Source of the DNA: Acetobacterium wieringae
GTDB taxonomy: Bacteria > Bacillota > Clostridia > Eubacteriales > Eubacteriaceae
Reading direction: 5' to 3'
Assembly: GCF_026646375.1 (NCBI RefSeq)
Contig: NZ_JAIPPU010000011.1
Coordinates: forward strand, 87,904-151,903
DNA length: 64,000 bases
Under the pieces are notes generated by a model that saw only the letters and a program-made list of their open reading frames with translations, made no database searches and was not told the origin of the DNA. A program made the translations under genes and the position numbers. Below, one piece after another: positions 42,563 to 51,551 of this stretch (within the stretch, counting starts at the first letter, position 1; each line of letters begins with the position of its first letter).

Positions 42563-44189
42563 TTTATTCAGACGAAAAAAGCAATTGATTATTAATAATG
42601 TGGTGATGCCGGATTTGGAAATCGATTTTAACATTACATTCAATGCCGATGATGAACAGCCAGTGAATGATGTGTCGATTGTCAATCTGACCCCGGAAAC
42701 CATCCGGGGCATTGGCAATGGCCAGATAGTTATTTTAAATGCCGGTTACGGAGACAATATGGGAAACTTGTTGGTCGGGAAGATTTCAGACGTTGCGACT
42801 ACATCTGATGCAGTTGACCGGTCACTAAAATTGATGGTCGCCCCGGACGTTAACGTGACTTTATCGACAACCGTGTCGAAATCATACGCCCCCGGAACTA
42901 TGGCCAGCTTTGTTGTTAAGGATTTATTGAACGGCATCGGCTTGGAAGTCGGGACCATTAAACTGAATGCAGACATCTGCTACACTGATGGCAAAATCTT
43001 TAGCGGTACTGTCGATGCGGCGCTTAAGGAAATTGTAAAGGCCACCGGCAGCTTTATGTTTGTGCGATGCAATATCATTTACATCGTCGATTCGGTCTAT
43101 GAGATCGACACCGGGATTCTGTTAAACAAATCAACTGGTTTGATTGGAAGCCCGGAAGTGGTCGATATAAACGGGGCTAAAGGTTATAAAATAAAAAGCT
43201 TGTTAAATCCAATGCTGACGCTGGGATCGGTATTTCGGCTGGAAAGCAAATACCTGAGCGGCTTGTTCAGGGTTCAGGATGGCACCCATACCGGTGATTT
43301 CATAACGACGGTAAACTGCTTGCCTACGGATGAGGTTTCCCGGTATGTGCCGCCAGTTAAAAATAGCGGTGGTAGTGGTGAGAATACGCCAAAAGGTAAA
43401 ATGTGGACATTCTTGATTAATAAAGGCTTTTCCAAAGCGGCAGCTTCCGGAACAATGGGAAACGTTGAATTAGAGAGTGGCTATAATCCTGATGCTGAAA
43501 ACAGTTCTAGCGGCGCTTACGGCCTATTCCAATGGCTAGGTGATCGGCGGACAGGGCTTGAAGCTTTTGCGACGGCCAGAAGCTGTGCAGTAAATGATCA
43601 GCAATTACAAATGGAGTATTTTTACTATGAAATTACTGAAGGTGGGGAATCAGCTTGCTTTCCAACTTATACGGATTTGCCTAGCCTAGACGCATTCAAA
43701 GCATTAACCGACCCAGAAGCTGCAGCCATTTTATTTGAAAATGCATTCGAGCGCTCGGGCGGTGCTGGCATGAGTCAGCGGATTGAATATGCACTGGCTG
43801 TTTATGCTTGGGATGGTGGGAAAGCAGCCGGTAGCGGTACTGGTTATTCTGGATCGAGCCATTTTGGGCCAGATGCTTTTAAATGTGCTTGCGGTTGCGG
43901 CCTAGACTGTGTTCAGGAGTTGAAAGACAAAATAAACCAGATGGTTGACAACACCGGGATGGAGTTTGTTATACATTCAGCCGCTCGTTGCGAATATCAA
44001 AACAATATCGATGGCGGCGTTCCGAATTCACTGCATTTGACCGGTGAGGCAGTAGATGGTCATATTGAAGGAGCGGGTGTTGATTACCTTTATCAAGCTG
44101 CTCAGGCTGTTGGTTTGGGTACTTATCGTTACTATGATGATGGGTTTGTTCATTGTCAGACGTGGCCAGCCGATGTAATTTGGAACTAG
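42555..44189 (+). CDS. Baseplate hub with fused tail lysozyme-like and M15 peptidase domains
   Basis: 544 residues from GTG at 42555, which has GGGGGTGG upstream and an 8-bp overlap with the previous gene. Residues 1 to ~270 form an XkdQ-like hub (NVSIVNLTPETIRGIG). After a Gly/Ser linker comes a phage_tail_lys domain (MGNVELESGYNPDAENSSSG). The last ~105 residues are an M15 peptidase (HSAARCEYQN; SLHLTGEAVDGHI), with a CACGCGLDC stretch before it. It would cut glycan and peptide at the injection or puncture point. Confidence 0.85.
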   Translation: MSNLFRRKKQLIINNVVMPDLEIDFNITFNADDEQPVNDVSIVNLTPETIRGIGNGQIVILNAGYGDNMGNLLVGKISDVATTSDAVDRSLKLMVAPDVNVTLSTTVSKSYAPGTMASFVVKDLLNGIGLEVGTIKLNADICYTDGKIFSGTVDAALKEIVKATGSFMFVRCNIIYIVDSVYEIDTGILLNKSTGLIGSPEVVDINGAKGYKIKSLLNPMLTLGSVFRLESKYLSGLFRVQDGTHTGDFITTVNCLPTDEVSRYVPPVKNSGGSGENTPKGKMWTFLINKGFSKAAASGTMGNVELESGYNPDAENSSSGAYGLFQWLGDRRTGLEAFATARSCAVNDQQLQMEYFYYEITEGGESACFPTYTDLPSLDAFKALTDPEAAAILFENAFERSGGAGMSQRIEYALAVYAWDGGKAAGSGTGYSGSSHFGPDAFKCACGCGLDCVQELKDKINQMVDNTGMEFVIHSAARCEYQNNIDGGVPNSLHLTGEAVDGHIEGAGVDYLYQAAQAVGLGTYRYYDDGFVHCQTWPADVIWN

Positions 44190-44199
44190 GAGGAATGCT

Positions 44200-44508
44200 G
44201 TGCTTGAACTTGACACACTAATCAAAAGAATAATGGATAACAGAATTGCAGAGCTTAACACCACAATGCAATGTAAAGTAATTTCAGTGTCTCCGAAACT
44301 GGTAATCCAACCAATTCCAAAGAAAAACTATGTAGCCGGGGAAGAAGATTATCCGCTGATTGGCAGCGCAAAGAAATTAAAGCAATGGGCATTGGTAAAT
44401 GGATCGCCGGTGCCTTTTGTTTTGCCGCTAAATGTCGGGGACGTGGTTCTGGTGGCATTTGGCAAGAAAGATCTGACCGATGCGGTGATTCTGGGGGTGA
44501 TTGAATGA
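44200..44508 (+). CDS. Baseplate spike protein (Gp138-like N-terminal domain)
   Basis: 102 residues, GTG start with AGGAGGA. OB-like beta fold (CKVISVSPKLVIQPIPKK; LPLNVGDVVLVAFGKKD), short without the long spike tip. Overlaps the next gene by 4 bp. Confidence 0.75.
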   Translation: MLELDTLIKRIMDNRIAELNTTMQCKVISVSPKLVIQPIPKKNYVAGEEDYPLIGSAKKLKQWALVNGSPVPFVLPLNVGDVVLVAFGKKDLTDAVILGVIE

Positions 44509-44858
44509 GAACATTTAAGTTAATCGATGGTGATATCGTTTTTGACAATAATGGTGAGCTGGTCATGGTGGAAGGTAAAGAGGAAGAAGCCCAAAGTATT
44601 GAGCGGATATTCTCGGCCAATGTAAAAGAATTCTTTCTGGATCCTGTCCATGGGTTTGACTTTGATCTTCTTAAAACTAAGCGTCCGGACAAAAACATGA
44701 TTCGCCTTGGCCTGATTTCGGCAGCGACCCAGGATGACAGAGTGAAGACGGTGACCGCCACGACGATTGATTTTGACAACTCCGCCAGATCATTGGCCAT
44801 CGGGTTTAAGATCATCACTAAAAACGGTAATACCATTGAAAGTGAGGTGAGATTATGA
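44505..44858 (+). CDS. Baseplate wedge protein, gp25/DUF2634-like (XkdS)
   Basis: 117 residues, ATGA overlap both sides. GPW_gp25-type pattern with FSANVKEFFLDPVHGFDF and a beta-rich end. Connects hub and sheath in contractile tails. Confidence 0.82.
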   Translation: MRTFKLIDGDIVFDNNGELVMVEGKEEEAQSIERIFSANVKEFFLDPVHGFDFDLLKTKRPDKNMIRLGLISAATQDDRVKTVTATTIDFDNSARSLAIGFKIITKNGNTIESEVRL

Positions 44859-46033
44859 GTGATTTCGGCTTAACCGAGAAGGGTTTTAAGCGAAAGCGAT
44901 ATATTGACATACTTGAAAGCCTACAATCCAACGCAAAAAGCATTTTTGGCCGGGACATTAATGTAAACACCAACAGCCCACTTGGGATGCAGTTAAAGGT
45001 GATTGCTTTTGAGCTGGCAGACGAATGGCAGCAGATTGAGAATGTCTATTATTCCGCATTCAAAGATACCGCCACAGGATACCAGGTTGATGCGGTCGGC
45101 CAGTATATTAATGTGAAAAGAAAAGGTGCTACTTATGCAACTGGTATTGCGACCTTTACCGGGACCCCGGGAACTGTTATCCCGACCAATTTTGTAATTG
45201 CTTTTGACAATGTCCATTTCTGGACGTTACAGCAGGCTACCATCAGCGGCACCGGTACTATCGATGTTAATATCCAATGTATTGAGGTTGGCGGTATTGG
45301 GAATGTGGCGGCCGGAAAGATTACCAAGATCGTGAGTGCATTATCCGGGGTTACGTCGGTCACAAACGCCCTGGAAACATCTGGCGGTAAAGAGGTAGAG
45401 GATACCACGACATTTAAAGCCCGATATGACGATTCGATTGCCAGCGGCGGCAGTTCAACTGCAGCAAGTGTTGAGGCGGCGCTGTTGGCAATACCAACCG
45501 TCACCGATGCCAAAGTGACTGAAAATGATACAGTAGCAACAGTGGACGGCATCCCCCCTAAATGCCTATCCTCATTCGTTTATGGGGGATCAGATACTGA
45601 AGTGGCCAATGCCATCTATAAATCAAAAGGTGGTGGCATCCAGGCGTTTGGTGCGACCTATGTGGGCGTTACCGACAATAAAGGCATTACCCACCAAATG
45701 GGATTCACCCGGGCAACTGAGGTGCCTGTCTATATCCACATTACCCTGACTAAAGACACTGATCTTTATCCGGCCAGTGGAAACGCATCGATCAAAACGG
45801 CGATTATCCAATACATCGGCGGTCTGGATGCAGATTCAACCGAATACAACGGTATGGGCCTTGGCGCCGACGTCATCTACACCAAATTGATTGGGCTATG
45901 CCATAAGGTTTCCGGGGTAACAGACGTGACGGTGACGGTATCCACTGACAATACCACATTCACCAGCTCCAATATCGTCATCGATGCGAACTCTGTAGCG
46001 ATGACCGATTATAACAAGGTGGTGATTTCGTGA
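44855..46033 (+). CDS. Baseplate J-like protein (XkdT)
   Basis: 392 residues, overlapping both neighbours by 4 bp. Typical opening (SPLGMQLKVIAFELADEWQQ, GYQVDAVGQYINVKR), a beta middle, and the VEAALLAIPTVTDAKVTEND segment of Baseplate_J. A main wedge component. Confidence 0.9.
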   Translation: MSDFGLTEKGFKRKRYIDILESLQSNAKSIFGRDINVNTNSPLGMQLKVIAFELADEWQQIENVYYSAFKDTATGYQVDAVGQYINVKRKGATYATGIATFTGTPGTVIPTNFVIAFDNVHFWTLQQATISGTGTIDVNIQCIEVGGIGNVAAGKITKIVSALSGVTSVTNALETSGGKEVEDTTTFKARYDDSIASGGSSTAASVEAALLAIPTVTDAKVTENDTVATVDGIPPKCLSSFVYGGSDTEVANAIYKSKGGGIQAFGATYVGVTDNKGITHQMGFTRATEVPVYIHITLTKDTDLYPASGNASIKTAIIQYIGGLDADSTEYNGMGLGADVIYTKLIGLCHKVSGVTDVTVTVSTDNTTFTSSNIVIDANSVAMTDYNKVVIS

Positions 46034-46863
46034 AACTGGCAAAACGGCTGACAAGCAATTATAAGCGGGATCCCACCAGTAATATTGGGCGCCTAATGAC
46101 TGTGATTGAGATGGAAATGCAGGAGATCCGGGATGCACTCAAAACTATTGAGCTTTACCGCTTGATCGACAATGCAACCGGTGTGACCTTGGATAACATT
46201 GGGAAAAATGTTCTCCAGGAACGGGGCGCTATGGATGACGTGCGGTATCGGATGTTCTTAAAAGTTAAGATTCGGGCCAACCGATCCGGGGGGCAAATCG
46301 ACACGATCAATGAAATCATGGACGCATTACTGGATGATCATTTCCTTGGTACCCGGGAGGTTTGGGGCGATGCGTCCTATGGTAATGAACCAGCGGCGCT
46401 GGAAGTTCGGTATATCAATTATTTTGATAAGATCAAAAGCCAGTACCAGAATCTTGAAGATGATCCCTGGTATCTGGACGGCAAATACAAACTGGACGGC
46501 AGCCGGAAACTGGACGGTGGCTTCACCTTTAGCTATGAGGATTATGAGGACAAGATCCTTGAAGCCATGACCCAGGTTAAGCAGATGGCCAATTTCATTA
46601 AAACGGGCGGAGTTAAGGTCTGGTGGTGCGAACCGCTGACTGTTAGTAACCCAATTGTTATAACACACAGCACGAGCATGGTGATTAAAGGAACCACAAA
46701 TAATACCCTCGATATCAGCCATTCAACTGGTTTGGTGGATAGTTTCGAGGTCATCAATACGCCTGACTTCATCCTGGATGGAACAGTACTTTTGGACGGA
46801 TCACTATTACTTAACGGCATCCGGCCAATCATTGTTCATTCAACATCCATGCAAATAATTTAG
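46030..46863 (+). CDS. Tail protein I-like wedge protein (DUF2313/YmfQ)
   Basis: 277 residues. The N-terminal half is DUF2313-like (RDPTSNIGRLMTVIEMEMQE; LYRLIDNATGVTLDNIGKNV). The C-terminal third has repeats of a LDG(S/T)-type motif and TNNTLDISHSTGL. Follows J as in Mu/PBSX-type phages. Confidence 0.82.
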   Translation: MKLAKRLTSNYKRDPTSNIGRLMTVIEMEMQEIRDALKTIELYRLIDNATGVTLDNIGKNVLQERGAMDDVRYRMFLKVKIRANRSGGQIDTINEIMDALLDDHFLGTREVWGDASYGNEPAALEVRYINYFDKIKSQYQNLEDDPWYLDGKYKLDGSRKLDGGFTFSYEDYEDKILEAMTQVKQMANFIKTGGVKVWWCEPLTVSNPIVITHSTSMVIKGTTNNTLDISHSTGLVDSFEVINTPDFILDGTVLLDGSLLLNGIRPIIVHSTSMQII

Positions 46864-46875
46864 AAAGGGGAAACA

Positions 46876-47265
46876 ATGGCAGATTCGATTATTATTACAA
46901 CGAATAAAGGCCGGGAGAAGCTGGCCAAGGCGTCCATGGGGGCGATCACTTTGCCGGCAATCACCCAGATCGGATTCGGCACCGGCGGTCATAATATCGG
47001 CACCGGGGAGCCAACGCAGCCCGATCCGGCGGCAACAGCAGTGCCCGGGGAAGTGTTAAAGAAAAATATTGAGAGTTACACATTCCCAATCGCAACCACG
47101 GCTTCCATATTGGGAATACTGGATCAAAGCGAAGGGAATGGCCATAGCATTTCGGCCTACGGGCTGTACGATTCGGCGGGGGATTTAATTGTGTTGATGC
47201 ATACGGTACCCAGTCCCAAAACGGCGGAAACCCGGTTTGAAAGGACAATCACTAATGCATTTTAG
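46876..47265 (+). CDS. Tail collar/fibre protein
   Basis: 129 residues with GAAAGGGGA before the ATG. N-terminus matches phage tail-collar fibre proteins (TNKGREKLAKASMGAITLPA; GYGTG-like IGFGTGGHNIG). Ends 14 bp before the next fibre gene. Much shorter than most fibres, likely the adaptor. Confidence 0.75.
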   Translation: MADSIIITTNKGREKLAKASMGAITLPAITQIGFGTGGHNIGTGEPTQPDPAATAVPGEVLKKNIESYTFPIATTASILGILDQSEGNGHSISAYGLYDSAGDLIVLMHTVPSPKTAETRFERTITNAF

Positions 47266-47279
47266 AAAGGAGGCACTAC

Positions 47280-47564
47280 ATGGAGAATAGATTTGGAACA
47301 TTTGGCGATAATGACCCCGCAAAAGGGAGTCTTATCACAGAAAGAATTTCGGATATTGGGAATGAGTTGATTAATGAGCATAATACCCACATTGCCAACA
47401 CCACCAACCCCCACTCCGTAACAAAATCACAAGTAGGTTTAAACAATGTTGACAACACATCGGACTCGAACAAACCTGTTTCGTTGGCGCAGCAGGCGGC
47501 TTTGGATGCGATAAATTTAAAAACGATCAACCAGAACAGAAAACTTAGAATGGGGGGAATGTAG
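47280..47564 (+). CDS. Short tail fibre protein with phage tail repeat
   Basis: 94 residues, AAAGGAGG before the ATG. Contains a fibre repeat (NPHSVTKSQVGLNNVDNTSD). No host-recognition tip is fused; this may lie in the following genes. Confidence 0.75.
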   Translation: MENRFGTFGDNDPAKGSLITERISDIGNELINEHNTHIANTTNPHSVTKSQVGLNNVDNTSDSNKPVSLAQQAALDAINLKTINQNRKLRMGGM

Positions 47565-47903
47565 ATGGCCATCGGGGATGTAATACCAAAGAAACTATTT
47601 CAGGGCGCAATCAGCGCCACGGCAACCGCAAAATACACGGTTCCATCAGGATGCCGCGCACAGATCGTTGAGATCTGGGCAGATAATCAAAATACGACAA
47701 CTGCCCGAAAGTTAGCTATATTTGCTCATGGTCTAGCAAGCACTAATCAACTAGCCCACAATATCGAAATAGCAGTGGATTCGAGCAAAATTATTTCGGA
47801 TAATAAAATTATTTTAGCTGCAGGAGAAACGCTGGGGTTCAAGCAAGATACCGGGACGGATGTAAATGTTACTGTGTACGGGATTGAGGAGCAGGTGAGC
47901 TGA
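47565..47903 (+). CDS. Fibre-associated protein, unknown
   Basis: 112 residues, beta-rich (ATATAKYTVPSGCRAQIVEI). It begins right after the previous stop. Similar small proteins occur among phage tail-tip genes. Possibly part of receptor binding. Confidence 0.6.
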   Translation: MAIGDVIPKKLFQGAISATATAKYTVPSGCRAQIVEIWADNQNTTTARKLAIFAHGLASTNQLAHNIEIAVDSSKIISDNKIILAAGETLGFKQDTGTDVNVTVYGIEEQVS

Positions 47904-47904
47904 T

Positions 47905-48456
47905 ATGGGGAGAATTATTAATTTAGGTAAGGAAGAAACGATAAAACTTCCAAATGGCAAAGGTTATAGAAAGATTTACGACACCACGGTTCGCACATCC
48001 CTAACTCAAATTTTATCTGTAACAGGTAAGGGTTATTTGAAATCTGCTTTTAATGTTAATAATGGGGGCGGCGTGAGTGGCAATTACTACTCGCAGATAC
48101 TGATAACTATAGATGGTGCTGTCGTTTTAAGCATAAATAATACTGCTACAAAACTAGTTAGTGGATGTGCTCAGGGTATAATTGACCAAGTAAACTATGG
48201 TGTGTCCTCTAGCGGAAATGTACAATTGCCGCTAGGGGGGCTTTATAACCTTAGTCCGTCTAATTTTGTCGGTAGCTTTGGTAGGGTTGGAAGCGTGCCG
48301 ATTAATTTTCCATCTGCATCCGAACAATCACTTGATGCGACCGGTGGATTATTTCTTATCCCAGAGTTGATTAGATTTAACACTGGACTTTCTATTAGTG
48401 TAAAAAAAGAAGATACAGCGGTTGTTACTGTGTGTGAATATTACTTAGACGATTAA
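47905..48456 (+). CDS. Candidate receptor-binding tail protein
   Basis: 183 residues, Gly/Ser/Asn-rich and beta-like (AFNVNNGGGVSGNYYSQILI). It lies at the end of the fibre block, in the usual place of the tip protein. Assignment by position only. Confidence 0.5.
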   Translation: MGRIINLGKEETIKLPNGKGYRKIYDTTVRTSLTQILSVTGKGYLKSAFNVNNGGGVSGNYYSQILITIDGAVVLSINNTATKLVSGCAQGIIDQVNYGVSSSGNVQLPLGGLYNLSPSNFVGSFGRVGSVPINFPSASEQSLDATGGLFLIPELIRFNTGLSISVKKEDTAVVTVCEYYLDD

Positions 48457-48466
48457 GGAGAACGCG

Positions 48467-48685
48467 ATGAAAATTACAAACGAACAAGAAATATTAGAAA
48501 ATGGATACACGTATATTGAAAGAATATACGATACCGGTACGATCGAAAAAATTATGAAGGTTGAACTGGGGATATCTGAACCAGTGCCAGCCGACCCACA
48601 ACCATCCATCGACGAAATAATCAGAGCAAACTACTTGGAAACCCAATACCAGACAGTTTTAATGGAAATGCAGTCCGGATTATAG
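48467..48685 (+). CDS. Small tail-associated protein, unknown
   Basis: 72 residues with AAGGAGAACGCG before the ATG. Acidic, ends in helix (IRANYLETQYQTVLMEMQSG). It precedes the XkdX-like gene. Confidence 0.6.
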   Translation: MKITNEQEILENGYTYIERIYDTGTIEKIMKVELGISEPVPADPQPSIDEIIRANYLETQYQTVLMEMQSGL

Positions 48686-48701
48686 AAAGGAAAAAATAGA
48701 A

Positions 48702-48851
48702 ATGACCTATAAAGTAGCAAAGATGATGATTACAAATGGCAATTACGAGTATAACGATATGCTTAAAAAGCTTGATATCTTCTTACTCGGGAACAGAATC
48801 ACGCAAGAACAGTATACCGAACTTGTTGGATTGTTGAACGCAGCAGCTTAG
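48702..48851 (+). CDS. XkdX-like small protein
   Basis: 49 residues with GAAAGGAAAAAA before the ATG. YNDMLKKLDIFLLGNRITQE matches the XkdX pattern seen at the end of PBSX-type tail operons. The frame is too short for usual ORF cut-offs. Function unknown. Confidence 0.75.
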   Translation: MTYKVAKMMITNGNYEYNDMLKKLDIFLLGNRITQEQYTELVGLLNAAA

Positions 48852-48878
48852 GCTGTTTTTTTATTGCTCAGGGGCGGG

Positions 48879-48912
48879 AAACCGTCCCTATTTATTTGAA
48901 AGGGGACGGTTT
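48879..48912 (+). promoter_or_regulatory. Hairpin burying the holin-gene ribosome-binding site
   Basis: AAACCGTCCC (48879-48888) pairs perfectly with GGGACGGTTT (48903-48912), ending directly before the ATG at 48913 and covering the GGGGA ribosome-binding site. It could time lysis at translation level. Confidence 0.6.
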
Positions 48913-49161
48913 ATGTTATTTGACTGGACAGCAGCAGGGGTTTTAATAGCTTTAATATGCCTAATCATAACACTCATGAAGTTGAGTTCTGAGTGGGGTA
49001 AGGTAGCGGCAGCAATGGTTAATTTGCAGGAATGCATCAAGGAATTACGAGATTCAAATAAAGAGTCTCATGGTCGGATTCATTGCAAATTAGAGGATCA
49101 CGACGAGTGTTTGGCAGATCATGATAAGCGGATCACAGTTTTAGAAAAAAAGGAGAAATAA
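48913..49161 (+). CDS. Haemolysin XhlA-like/holin-associated membrane protein
   Basis: 82 residues, one N-terminal TM segment (WTAAGVLIALICLIITLMKL) then a charged coiled-coil region with His/Asp/Lys. Resembles the XhlA-type proteins before holins. Stop 1 bp before the next start. Confidence 0.75.
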   Translation: MLFDWTAAGVLIALICLIITLMKLSSEWGKVAAAMVNLQECIKELRDSNKESHGRIHCKLEDHDECLADHDKRITVLEKKEK

Positions 49162-49162
49162 G

Positions 49163-49411
49163 ATGAATTGGAAATTGGATATTAAGCAGCGATTGAAAAA
49201 TAAAAAGTTCATGACAAGCCTGGCATTAAGTTTGGCTGTTATGATTGGTAGTTATTTTAGTTTATCCCCAACGGATTTTACCACCTGGGGTGCTGTGTTG
49301 GATGTAGGGTTGAAAATTGTCAGTAATCCATGGGTAGTCGGGTCAGTATTGTGGAATATCTACAATGCTTTTACGAACCCATTGAGCGATGGTTTAGGGG
49401 ACGGTAAATAA
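49163..49411 (+). CDS. Phage holin
   Basis: 82 residues. Basic N-terminus, one TM (FMTSLALSLAVMIGSYFSLS) and a second hydrophobic stretch (IVSNPWVVGSVLWNIYNAF). Short length, dual hydrophobic regions and place directly before the endolysin fit the phi-LC3/holin_1 type. Confidence 0.82.
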   Translation: MNWKLDIKQRLKNKKFMTSLALSLAVMIGSYFSLSPTDFTTWGAVLDVGLKIVSNPWVVGSVLWNIYNAFTNPLSDGLGDGK

Positions 49412-49413
49412 CC

Positions 49414-51057
49414 ATGTATCTCGCGATTGACATCAGTTACTTTCAGGGGCCGAATCCGTCGGCCCCTGCGATTGATTGGGATGTGTTAAAAAACGCCACG
49501 TTCGATGGGAAGAAGGTTGAGGCGGTGGTGATGCGAGCTGGCCAGTATGAAGACGGTCGCCCGTCACCAGACTCAACGTTCGAAAGAAATTATGCAGAGT
49601 GTGCCAGAGTCGGTATCCATAAAGGCCCCTATTATTGTGTTGGTGCCAATACCATTGAGGGAATCCAGGAAGAAGCAAACTATTTCGTCTCGGTTATCGC
49701 CGGGAAAGAATTTGACATGCCAGCTTATGTCGACATCGAGGGTGACCCATGGCTTGCAGCTAATGCCAATCAGATCATTGATATCTTCAAGGCGACGCTC
49801 AAGGCCAACGGTTGGCGGGGTGGTGTTTATGCGAATAACAATTACTTCAAGAATTATATCAACTACCACAATTACGCCGATGATCCCTTGTGGGCCGCCC
49901 AATACTACGGATCGTCAATCGATTTGCCAAACCCGGAGCTGTTCGGCATGTGGCAAAAAACAGACAGTGGCATTATTGATGGGATCAGCCATACAGTGGA
50001 TATTAACGAATTGTATATTCCGTACTGGGAGATACAGCAGCATGAAGCGTGCCTGGTAACAGAAGCGGCATTCGATATCATCCACCCGCCAGATAATTCC
50101 ACGCCTACATTGGACATTGGCGTGGAGTACGAGGTATATATCCCGGGGTACGGCTGGACACCGACTTCCAGAAATGGTTTCTTGTCCGGGTCCATCGGAT
50201 TTTCTAAGCAACTGGAATTAGTTCGGATCAGACTAACTAATGTAAATGGCAGGGATATTCATATTCACTATAATGTCCATGTCCAGGATGCGGGATGGAC
50301 TGGATTTGTCGCAGATGGAGCAGAAGCGGGAGCGCCCGGAAAGCGGATCGAGGGAATTCAGATTCAATTAACTGGGGCTGATGCGCCAGATTATTCAGTC
50401 GAGTTCCGAAGCCACTCCCAGAATGTTGGCACCATGGATTGGGCTAAAGACGGGGAACTATCCGGGACCGAAGGGGCTAGCCTGAGACTGGAAGCGCTGG
50501 CCGTCCTGATCGTGCCGAAAGGTGTTGACTTGGGGTTTGACGGTATCGAGTCGTTTAAGAAGTTCGAACCGGTAAAAACCGTCGAAGAATTGCCTGTTAC
50601 CCCGGCACCGGTGCCGGATTCTATTTTCGGAAAGCATTTTGTCAAAGAAGAATTCAGAGACGATTGCGGATTCCCTGGGCATAACGGCTATTACATTTCC
50701 GATCCGTGCGATGGCTACCCAGTTACCCAATACGGCAAAGAAGCGAACCTAAACCCGAGATTTTACCCAATTCTCAATGCTTTCAGGGAAAGAGTTGATT
50801 TGCCGGTTGTAATTACCTGCGGGGCCCGGTGTCCGTCCGATAATGAGGCGGTGGGCGGCGTCTGGAACTCCGCTCATTTGGTTGGCGATGCCGTGGATAT
50901 GCATGTAGCTGGGATGGATATCGTCGATGCTGCATGGATCATGTGGAATGAATTTGGTGTACCGGTACGGGTTTATCCAGACAGCGGGTTTATGCATATT
51001 GAATTAAACACATCCCTTCAGGGCGTTTATAACCAGGAAGGGTATTATTTTATGTAG
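49414..51057 (+). CDS. Endolysin: GH25 muramidase, ChW repeats and M15 peptidase
   Basis: 547 residues. Residues 1 to ~215 are a GH25 lysozyme (AIDISYFQGPNPSAPAIDWD; DMPAYVDIEGDPWL). Residues ~235-375 are ChW repeats, one degenerate (YIPGYGWTPTSRNGF) and two clear (HVQDAGWTGFVADGAEAGA; HSQNVGTMDWAKDGELSGT). The last ~165 residues are an M15 peptidase (CGARCPSDNEAVGG; SAHLVGDAVDMHV; GFMHIELN). Two wall-cutting activities, with binding repeats between them rather than at one end. Confidence 0.9.
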   Translation: MYLAIDISYFQGPNPSAPAIDWDVLKNATFDGKKVEAVVMRAGQYEDGRPSPDSTFERNYAECARVGIHKGPYYCVGANTIEGIQEEANYFVSVIAGKEFDMPAYVDIEGDPWLAANANQIIDIFKATLKANGWRGGVYANNNYFKNYINYHNYADDPLWAAQYYGSSIDLPNPELFGMWQKTDSGIIDGISHTVDINELYIPYWEIQQHEACLVTEAAFDIIHPPDNSTPTLDIGVEYEVYIPGYGWTPTSRNGFLSGSIGFSKQLELVRIRLTNVNGRDIHIHYNVHVQDAGWTGFVADGAEAGAPGKRIEGIQIQLTGADAPDYSVEFRSHSQNVGTMDWAKDGELSGTEGASLRLEALAVLIVPKGVDLGFDGIESFKKFEPVKTVEELPVTPAPVPDSIFGKHFVKEEFRDDCGFPGHNGYYISDPCDGYPVTQYGKEANLNPRFYPILNAFRERVDLPVVITCGARCPSDNEAVGGVWNSAHLVGDAVDMHVAGMDIVDAAWIMWNEFGVPVRVYPDSGFMHIELNTSLQGVYNQEGYYFM

Positions 51058-51262
51058 GGCGTTTCCAGACAGTTTCGGACGGGTAACAGAATCGTGATCC
51101 GTCCGTTTAACTATAACGCAAAATATACAAAATACTGACTTAATTTAACTTGCTAGATAACTAAATAAAATACGGAAAACCTATAAAAAGCCTGTATTAA
51201 GCCGTTTGTTAATTTGCTGGCTATTTGCAGATTAAGTAGTTAATTGCGCTAATGCGGCAACG

Positions 51263-51288
51263 GCCACCTTCGGGGGGTCTTTTTTTTA
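51263..51288 (+). terminator. Terminator of the tail/lysis operon
   Basis: GGCCACC-TTCG-GGGGGTC (one mismatch) followed by eight T, about 200 bp after the endolysin stop. The interval 51058-51262 shows no gene. Confidence 0.75.
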
Positions 51289-51293
51289 TTACA

Positions 51294-51317
51294 AAGAAAA
51301 AGCCCCGGTTAGGGGGC
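51294..51317 (-). terminator. Terminator of the small XRE gene
   Basis: GCCCC/GGGGC stem then TTTTTCTTTG on the minus strand, immediately after the stop at 51318. Confidence 0.7.
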
Positions 51318-51515
51318 CTATTTGATAAATTCCCGAAGATCGTAAACGCCTAGTCCATCGGCCAGCGCGACAGCGATCCGCAGGCTGACATTTCCGATTT
51401 CGGGCTGATCGACCTCATATTTCTGAATTTGGCGAATATTTACGCCAGCCTTTTCGGCTAATTCCCGCTGGGTCATCCCGGCGGCGATTCGAAGCTCCTT
51501 GATTTTATTTTCCAT
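51318..51515 (-). CDS. Small XRE-family helix-turn-helix protein
   Basis: 65 residues with TTAGGAGG before the ATG at 51515. Helix-turn-helix MTQRELAEKAGVNIRQIQKY. Divergent from a promoter and an array of 13-bp palindromes (51558-51688) that could be its sites. It lies on the prophage right arm, away from the main switch. Confidence 0.8.
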   Translation of the reverse strand: MENKIKELRIAAGMTQRELAEKAGVNIRQIQKYEVDQPEIGNVSLRIAVALADGLGVYDLREFIK

Positions 51516-51516
51516 A

Positions 51517-51545
51517 TTTACATTTCCCTCCTAAGGTGCTATAAT
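51517..51545 (+). promoter_or_regulatory. Strong promoter reading into a region with no long ORF
   Basis: TTTACA (51517), 17-bp spacer, TATAAT (51540) with TGC extended -10. Predicted start about 51552. Confidence 0.7.
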
Positions 51546-51551
51546 AACGGC

